This document shows positions 7,146-10,302 of a DNA stretch of 10,302 nt, piece by piece. The DNA is from Deltaproteobacteria bacterium. Its GTDB lineage: Bacteria; Desulfobacterota; Syntrophia; Syntrophales; UBA2210. How positions within the stretch are numbered: position 1 is the stretch's first letter; each line of letters begins with the position of its first letter. The position numbers were made by a program, and so were the translations under genes. The notes beneath the pieces were generated by a model, which searched no databases, had not been told where the DNA came from, and saw only the letters and a list, made by a program, of their open reading frames with translations. Where the stretch lies: the NCBI GenBank assembly GCA_011056825.1, contig DSBH01000181.1, forward strand, positions 1 through 10,302, written 5' to 3'.

Positions 7146-7176
7146 ATAATAGCATTTTTTAACAAGTCAGTGCCAG
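7146..7176 (-). promoter_or_regulatory. Candidate sigma-70-type promoter for ctpA (extended -10)
   Basis: On the - strand TGCTATTAT (7154-7146) is an extended -10 element with five of six matches to TATAAT. CTGGCA (7176-7171) is a -35-like hexamer with four of six matches, at a long 19-base spacing. The predicted start is near 7139, giving a leader of about 38 bases to the ctpA ATG. An imperfect palindrome, ATCGATT-CAC-AATTGAT (7131-7147), covers the predicted start site and the edge of the -10, where an operator could sit. This is seen by eye only. Confidence 0.4.
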
Positions 7177-7204
7177 AGCTTTTTCCGAACCGCGCGCGGC
7201 ACCA

Positions 7205-8044
7205 TCATTTTCGGGAACGGCTGAGAACGATTTCGTATATTTCCCGCTTAGGCATTCCCGTTTCACGGGCGATTGCGGCTACGGCGTCCCGCGTCGAAAC
7301 GGCGTCGCCTGCGACGGCGGTCGTGTAGCGTGACCATATTTCATCAGGGGAGAGGTGCGGAATAACCGTCTCCCTTCCCGAAACGACCAGCGTGATTTCT
7401 CCCTTCAGCGGTTCATGCTCGAATGTTTCCACAAGTTCCCCTATGTGCCCGCGGCGAGTTTCCTCGTGGAGCTTGGTCAATTCCCTTGAAAGAGAAATAT
7501 ACCTGTCACCGAAAATTTCCAGCATGTCCCGAAGGCTTGCCTCTATTCTCACGGGTGATTCAAAGAAAATCATGGTTTTTGTTTCTACTGCTAGGGACTC
7601 GAAAAATCGGCGGCGCCTGGCTGATCGGGATGGAGGAAAGCCGTGAAAAACAAAACTGTCCATGGGAAGACCGGACACGGAAAGGGATGAAACAAGGGCT
7701 GACGGCCCCGGAACGGCAACCACGTCTATACCACGTGCGGCTGCTTCTTTTACCAGCAGGTAGCCGGGATCGGAGACACCGGGCGTGCCCGCGTCCGAAA
7801 CGCAGGCAATAGTGGATCCGTCGAGCAGTTTCGCTATAAGAACGGGTGTCTTTTCACGCTCGTTGTGGTCATGGAAGCTGGTAAGGCGTGTGTTGATTCC
7901 GTGATGCTTCAGAAGAATTTTTGTATGCCGTGTGTCCTCGGCGGCGATTAGGTCTGCTTCCCTGAGTACGCGAATCGCCCGTACCGATATGTCTTCCAGG
8001 TTGCCGATGGGCGTGGCTACAATATAGAGTGTGCCTGGTTTCAT
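7205..8044 (-). CDS. rsmI: RsmI, 16S rRNA (cytidine-1402-2'-O)-methyltransferase
   Basis: SAM-dependent enzyme that adds the 2'-O-methyl group of C1402 in the decoding centre of 16S rRNA, acting in the cytoplasm. The 279-residue length is typical. It has the tetrapyrrole-methylase fold with diagnostic motifs: LYIVATPIGNLEDIS (6-20), AAEDTRHTKILL (34-45), SFHDHNE (56-62), VSDAGTPGVSDPGY (82-95), VPGPSA (111-116) and FHGFPP (133-138). The C-terminal helical part (about 235-279, ending in EIYEIVLS) is the usual RsmI tail domain. The start is the ATG at 8044, with only a weak purine stretch (CGGAA) upstream. It lies 82 bases after yraN, a pairing seen in many Proteobacteria, and 104 bases before ctpA. 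Confidence 0.97.
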   Translation of the reverse strand: MKPGTLYIVATPIGNLEDISVRAIRVLREADLIAAEDTRHTKILLKHHGINTRLTSFHDHNEREKTPVLIAKLLDGSTIACVSDAGTPGVSDPGYLLVKEAAARGIDVVAVPGPSALVSSLSVSGLPMDSFVFHGFPPSRSARRRRFFESLAVETKTMIFFESPVRIEASLRDMLEIFGDRYISLSRELTKLHEETRRGHIGELVETFEHEPLKGEITLVVSGRETVIPHLSPDEIWSRYTTAVAGDAVSTRDAVAAIARETGMPKREIYEIVLSRSRK

Positions 8045-8097
8045 GGTTGCAAATTCCGTGGCATCTCAATTGAACGACCTTTTCCGCTGGCACCCGT

Positions 8098-8112
8098 GCC
8101 GTTAAAAACGGC
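8098..8112 (-). repeat. Perfect short inverted repeat in the yraN-rsmI spacer
   Basis: On the transcribed strand GCCGTT-TTT-AACGGC forms a perfect 6-bp stem with a three-base loop. CCC (8093-8095) and GGG (8118-8120) can add an outer helix. No T run follows on either strand, so it is not a convincing intrinsic terminator. It sits 14 bases downstream of the yraN stop and could tune mRNA stability between the two genes. The remaining 8045-8097 shows nothing I recognise. Confidence 0.35.
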
Positions 8113-8126
8113 GGTATGGGCGAATG

Positions 8127-8531
8127 TTACAGCGCCAGCTCAAAGGCGTCCCGGATGTGGCGTATTGTATTTCCCCGTGAGGTCATTCGAACGGCCAGTA
8201 CATCGAAACGAGCCTTTCGCCCGTACAGACCGTGGTTTTCCAGGTAGCGGAGCGCCGTCCGGGACAGTTTTTTCTGTTTCGACAGAGTCACTGATACCTC
8301 GGGATCGCCGAATGCCGAGGAGGTCCTGCTTTTTACTTCCACGAAGACTATTTCATCTCCGTCGCGGGCAATAATATCGATTTCTCCGAAGACACACCGG
8401 TAATTCGACGACAGGATCAGATATCCCTGTTTTTGGAGATATTGGGCGGCTATTTTTTCTCCCAGGAACCCCCGATCACGGTTTGTTGAAGGTAACCTTG
8501 AAGGACCGCCTGTGGATTTTGCAGTAACCAT
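8127..8531 (-). CDS. yraN: YraN (UPF0102) family endonuclease-like protein
   Basis: A 134-residue protein with the Holliday-junction-resolvase-like/PD-(D/E)xK nuclease fold; the cellular role of the family is not settled. Conserved features are GE (24-25), GYLILSSNYR (36-45), GEIDIIARDG (49-58), FVEVKSR (63-69), RFDV (108-111) and DAFEL (128-132). D52, E65 and K67 form the nuclease-type signature. The first 20 residues are Ser/Pro/Arg-rich and lie outside the conserved domain. The ATG at 8531 makes a 56-base overlap with the end of rnhB. No ATG, GTG or TTG occurs in frame between it and the conserved Gly-Glu, so this start is effectively forced, although no clear Shine-Dalgarno is seen. The rnhB-yraN-rsmI order is common. 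Confidence 0.93.
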   Translation of the reverse strand: MVTAKSTGGPSRLPSTNRDRGFLGEKIAAQYLQKQGYLILSSNYRCVFGEIDIIARDGDEIVFVEVKSRTSSAFGDPEVSVTLSKQKKLSRTALRYLENHGLYGRKARFDVLAVRMTSRGNTIRHIRDAFELAL

Positions 8532-9072
8532 ACCGTCGTATCGCTTCGCGGTGTTCGCTCGTTCCGTATCCCTTGTTTTTGCCGAAGTTATACTGAGAGT
8601 ACTGAATATGATACCGATCCATCAATTGATCACGGGAAACCTTTGCTATGATTGATGCCGCTGCTATGGAGAGGCAGATCGAGTCTCCCCGAATGAGCGT
8701 CCGTTGCGGGATAGAAAGATCAATACGTGCGGTGCCGTCAATTATGATGAAGTCGGGAGGAGGCGAAAGATCCAGAACGGCTTTTCGCATCGCCAGCAAG
8801 GTGGCCTGAAGAATATTAATAGCATCGATTACAGCGGGTTCAACGAAGGCGATGCCTACCGAAAGGGCGTCTTCCATGATGACCCGGTAAAGCCGTTCCC
8901 TCCTGGCGGGACTCAACTTCTTGGAATCCCGAATGTCGCCGTTCTCGTATCCTTCCGGAAAGATTACCGCCGCGGCCGCGACGGGCCCGGCAAGAGGGCC
9001 CCTTCCCGCTTCGTCAACTCCCGCGATGCGGTGGAATCCGAGAAGACGCCCCTTTTGCTCGAATTCGGTCAT
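8476..9072 (-). CDS. rnhB: Ribonuclease HII
   Basis: Cytoplasmic nuclease that nicks 5' of ribonucleotides embedded in DNA, starting ribonucleotide excision repair. The 198 residues match the family. Motifs are AGVDEAGRGPLAGP (17-30), DSKKLS (49-54), IIIDG (109-113), RGDS (128-131), AAASIIAKVSRD (137-148) and YGTSEH (169-174). The acidic active-site residues D20, E21, D112 and D130 keep the spacing of the E. coli enzyme. The ATG directly abuts the rplS TAA stop, so translation is probably coupled. The 3' end overlaps yraN by 56 bases in another frame. Confidence 0.97.
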   Translation of the reverse strand: MTEFEQKGRLLGFHRIAGVDEAGRGPLAGPVAAAAVIFPEGYENGDIRDSKKLSPARRERLYRVIMEDALSVGIAFVEPAVIDAINILQATLLAMRKAVLDLSPPPDFIIIDGTARIDLSIPQRTLIRGDSICLSIAAASIIAKVSRDQLMDRYHIQYSQYNFGKNKGYGTSEHREAIRRYGYCKIHRRSFKVTFNKP

Positions 9073-9420
9073 TTAAATTCTGCCGAGTTCCCTGATACGT
9101 GCCTTCTTTCCCTTGAGATTTCTCAGATAGTACAGGCGGGATCGCCTTACCCGGCCTCTCATTACCAGCTCGATTTTGTCGATGACGGGTGAATGAATCG
9201 GGAAGGTTCGCTCAACACCGATACCGGAGGATATTTTTCTCACGGTGAACGTTGCCCGATTAAGTCCGGCACGTTTCCTGATGACGGTTCCCTTGAATAC
9301 CTGAATTCGTTCTTTCTGGCCTTCAACGATGCGGACATGCACCTTGACGGTATCCCCCGCCTTAAAATAAGGAATATCCATCCTCATCTGTTCTTTTTCA
9401 ATCATGTCGAGAACATTCAT
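9073..9420 (-). CDS. rplS: 50S ribosomal protein L19
   Basis: Large-subunit ribosomal protein near the 30S-50S interface. At 115 residues it is the standard length. Recognisable segments are FKAGDTVKVHVRIVEGQKER (19-38), QVFKGTVIRKRAG (40-52), GIGVERTFPIHSP (66-78) and RVRRSRLYYLR (90-100). The Shine-Dalgarno GAGGAGGG lies nine bases before the ATG. It follows the trmD and SPOUT methyltransferase genes with a 122-base spacer that carries a candidate promoter, and it leads directly into rnhB. Confidence 0.98.
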   Translation of the reverse strand: MNVLDMIEKEQMRMDIPYFKAGDTVKVHVRIVEGQKERIQVFKGTVIRKRAGLNRATFTVRKISSGIGVERTFPIHSPVIDKIELVMRGRVRRSRLYYLRNLKGKKARIRELGRI

Positions 9421-9469
9421 TATTCAAAACCCTCCTCGGTAACGCTGTCGATATCGCTGTGAAACGGCA

Positions 9470-9499
9470 TCTATAAAACAAAGGGTCCGCAAAAGTCAA
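9470..9499 (-). promoter_or_regulatory. Candidate sigma-70-type promoter for rplS
   Basis: On the - strand TTGACT (9499-9494, five of six matches to the -35 consensus) is followed 18 bases later by TATAGA (9475-9470, four of six matches to the -10). Transcription would start near 9463, leaving a leader of roughly 40 bases. That leader contains ACAGCG twice around the palindrome CGATATCG (9448-9455). It would let rplS, rnhB, yraN and rsmI be transcribed independently of trmD. Confidence 0.45.
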
Positions 9500-9542
9500 T
9501 GGAAAATACAAAAAAGGGCGCTGAGGCAATGAAGCGGATTCG

Positions 9543-10109
9543 TCATGCTCCTGCCAGTCTGTCCATGACGATCGATACGGCCGATCGCACCGACAGGTGA
9601 TTATAACCGGCAGTTCCCCGGATCGGCTCTAGAAGGAAATCGCACTTCCCCAGCACATCCTCTGCGATACCCCAGCCTGTTCCGAACAGGAGAAGCCACT
9701 CTCCGGCTTCCTCGAGCATCGCCGTCCGCAGGTCGCGGAATGATATATTCCCCTGTTTTTCCTGAGCGCTGGTGGCGACGAGACGGGGATGTTGCCCCGA
9801 CTCCACTGCAATTGCGTTCCGCGCCGCCTCGAGTGACGGTTGTACTCTTACGATGTCAAAAGCTTCCTTCCTTGCCGGATTGTAGGATGCTCCGTATCCC
9901 TGCCGCCAGTGCGCCAGAATGCGATGAACAAAGTCCCGCTGTATTTCAAGCGGCGTAATTATGAAAAATCGGCGTGCACCGTAAGTTCTCCCGGTTCGGG
10001 CAATGTCGTGAATGTCGAGGTTTGTCACCGCCGTAGTCACGACTTCGCCCTTTTTATTGTAGACGGGATAGTGGAGGAGTGCGATGGAAAAACTAGCCTT
10101 CTGATTCAT
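9543..10109 (-). CDS. TrmD-associated SPOUT-family RNA methyltransferase (RNA_Me_trans type, TM1570-like)
   Basis: A 188-residue predicted SAM-dependent RNA methyltransferase of the SPOUT (knotted) class. The C-terminal knot region is clear: LLLFGTGWGI (139-148), LLEPIRG (159-165) and YNHLSVRSAVSI (169-180), where the Asn-His-Leu-Ser-Val-Arg-Ser stretch is the SAM-site helix start. The N-terminal half has RTYGARRFFIITP (41-53) and GYGASYNPARKEAF (71-84), typical of the family found beside TrmD. I recall it as represented by Thermotoga TM1570 and as fused to TrmD in Calditerrivibrio. The RNA target is not known to me. The ATG lies inside the end of trmD (17-base overlap), so translation is probably coupled. 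No clear terminator follows it. Confidence 0.85.
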   Translation of the reverse strand: MNQKASFSIALLHYPVYNKKGEVVTTAVTNLDIHDIARTGRTYGARRFFIITPLEIQRDFVHRILAHWRQGYGASYNPARKEAFDIVRVQPSLEAARNAIAVESGQHPRLVATSAQEKQGNISFRDLRTAMLEEAGEWLLLFGTGWGIAEDVLGKCDFLLEPIRGTAGYNHLSVRSAVSIVMDRLAGA

Positions 10110-10302
10110 CCCGAAGCGCCCCGAGCATGATTTGGTCTTCTTCCGTCAAGTCCGCCCGGGCCAGCAGATCTGGTCTTCGTTCAAGCGTTCTTTTCAGTGA
10201 CTCCCTGCGTCGCCATAGACGAATGTTCTTTTCATGGCCCGACAGCAGAACCTCGGGCACTTTCCAGTCCCGGTAGCGACGGGGTCTCGTATAGTGAGGA
10301 CC
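10093..10302 (-). CDS. trmD: TrmD, tRNA (guanine-37-N1)-methyltransferase, C-terminal 69 residues
   Basis: Only the last 69 codons and a TAG stop are present; the gene continues past the right edge. TrmD methylates N1 of G37 next to the anticodon and prevents frameshifting. The visible part is the C-terminal DNA/RNA-binding-like helical domain. It begins GPHYTRPRRYRDWKVPEVLL and continues SGHEKNIRLWRRRESLKRT and ERRPDLL, all typical of TrmD. The catalytic knot lies outside the window. The stop codon lies inside the next gene, the SPOUT methyltransferase. The order trmD then rplS is the usual bacterial one, here with one gene inserted between. Confidence 0.94.
   Translation of the reverse strand, partial: GPHYTRPRRYRDWKVPEVLLSGHEKNIRLWRRRESLKRTLERRPDLLARADLTEEDQIMLGALRDESEG

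Noticed and set aside
7155..7176. Possible sigma-54 site (TGGCAC...TTGTT on the - strand) before ctpA
   Set aside because: The spacing between the GG and the -12 element is one base short and the invariant GC is GT, so it fails the consensus.
7190..7199. CCGCGCGCGG palindrome just after rsmI
   Set aside because: Ten-base GC palindrome with no room for a loop and followed on the transcribed strand by A residues, not T; likely chance in GC-rich sequence.
9505..9545. Possible terminator after the SPOUT methyltransferase gene (CCC followed by a six-T run on the - strand)
   Set aside because: Only a 4-bp stem (CGCT/AGCG) with a ten-base loop can be drawn before the T run, which is too weak to call.

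Overview
The window reads as ordinary chromosomal DNA from a Gram-negative bacterium, most likely a member of the former Deltaproteobacteria (Desulfobacterota or a Syntrophobacterales-like group). This is an inference from gene order (trmD, a second SPOUT methyltransferase, rplS, rnhB, yraN and rsmI in a row) and from protein style: a Pal with a Cys-Asp-Glu-Arg-Gly peptidoglycan loop, and a CtpA with a charged C-terminal tail. I see no mobile element, CRISPR array, rRNA or tRNA gene, or prophage gene. Coding density is high, and no gene-free stretch exceeds about 125 bases.

Left part, + strand (1-2192): the end of the Tol-Pal operon. It holds the C-terminal beta-propeller part of TolB (cut by the window edge), then pal and a CpoB/YbgF-type coiled-coil plus TPR protein. 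A good stem-loop terminator (2206-2256) closes this operon.

Right part, - strand (10302 down to 2312), transcribed right to left: the C-terminal end of trmD, a TrmD-linked SPOUT-family RNA methyltransferase, rplS, rnhB, yraN, rsmI, ctpA, a yibQ-type divergent polysaccharide deacetylase, a large TPR lipoprotein and a LolB-like lipoprotein. The genes are tightly packed. trmD/SPOUT overlap by 17 bases, rnhB abuts rplS, rnhB/yraN overlap by 56 bases, and the TPR and LolB-like genes share ATGA. Candidate promoters lie before rplS (9470-9499) and before ctpA (7146-7176), so the strand probably holds at least two transcription units: translation/RNA maintenance first, then cell envelope.

How the genes work together: the + strand operon maintains the outer membrane-peptidoglycan link. 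The first half of the - strand serves tRNA/rRNA modification, the ribosome and RNA removal from DNA. The second half (ctpA, yibQ, TPR lipoprotein, LolB-like lipoprotein) looks like a periplasmic and outer-membrane module. Its content resembles the CtpA protease and the LbcA TPR lipoprotein of Pseudomonas aeruginosa, where lbcA is next to lolB and ctpA is next to yibQ, but at two separate loci. That grouping is the most interesting point in the window. I do not see evidence for a wholly new system.
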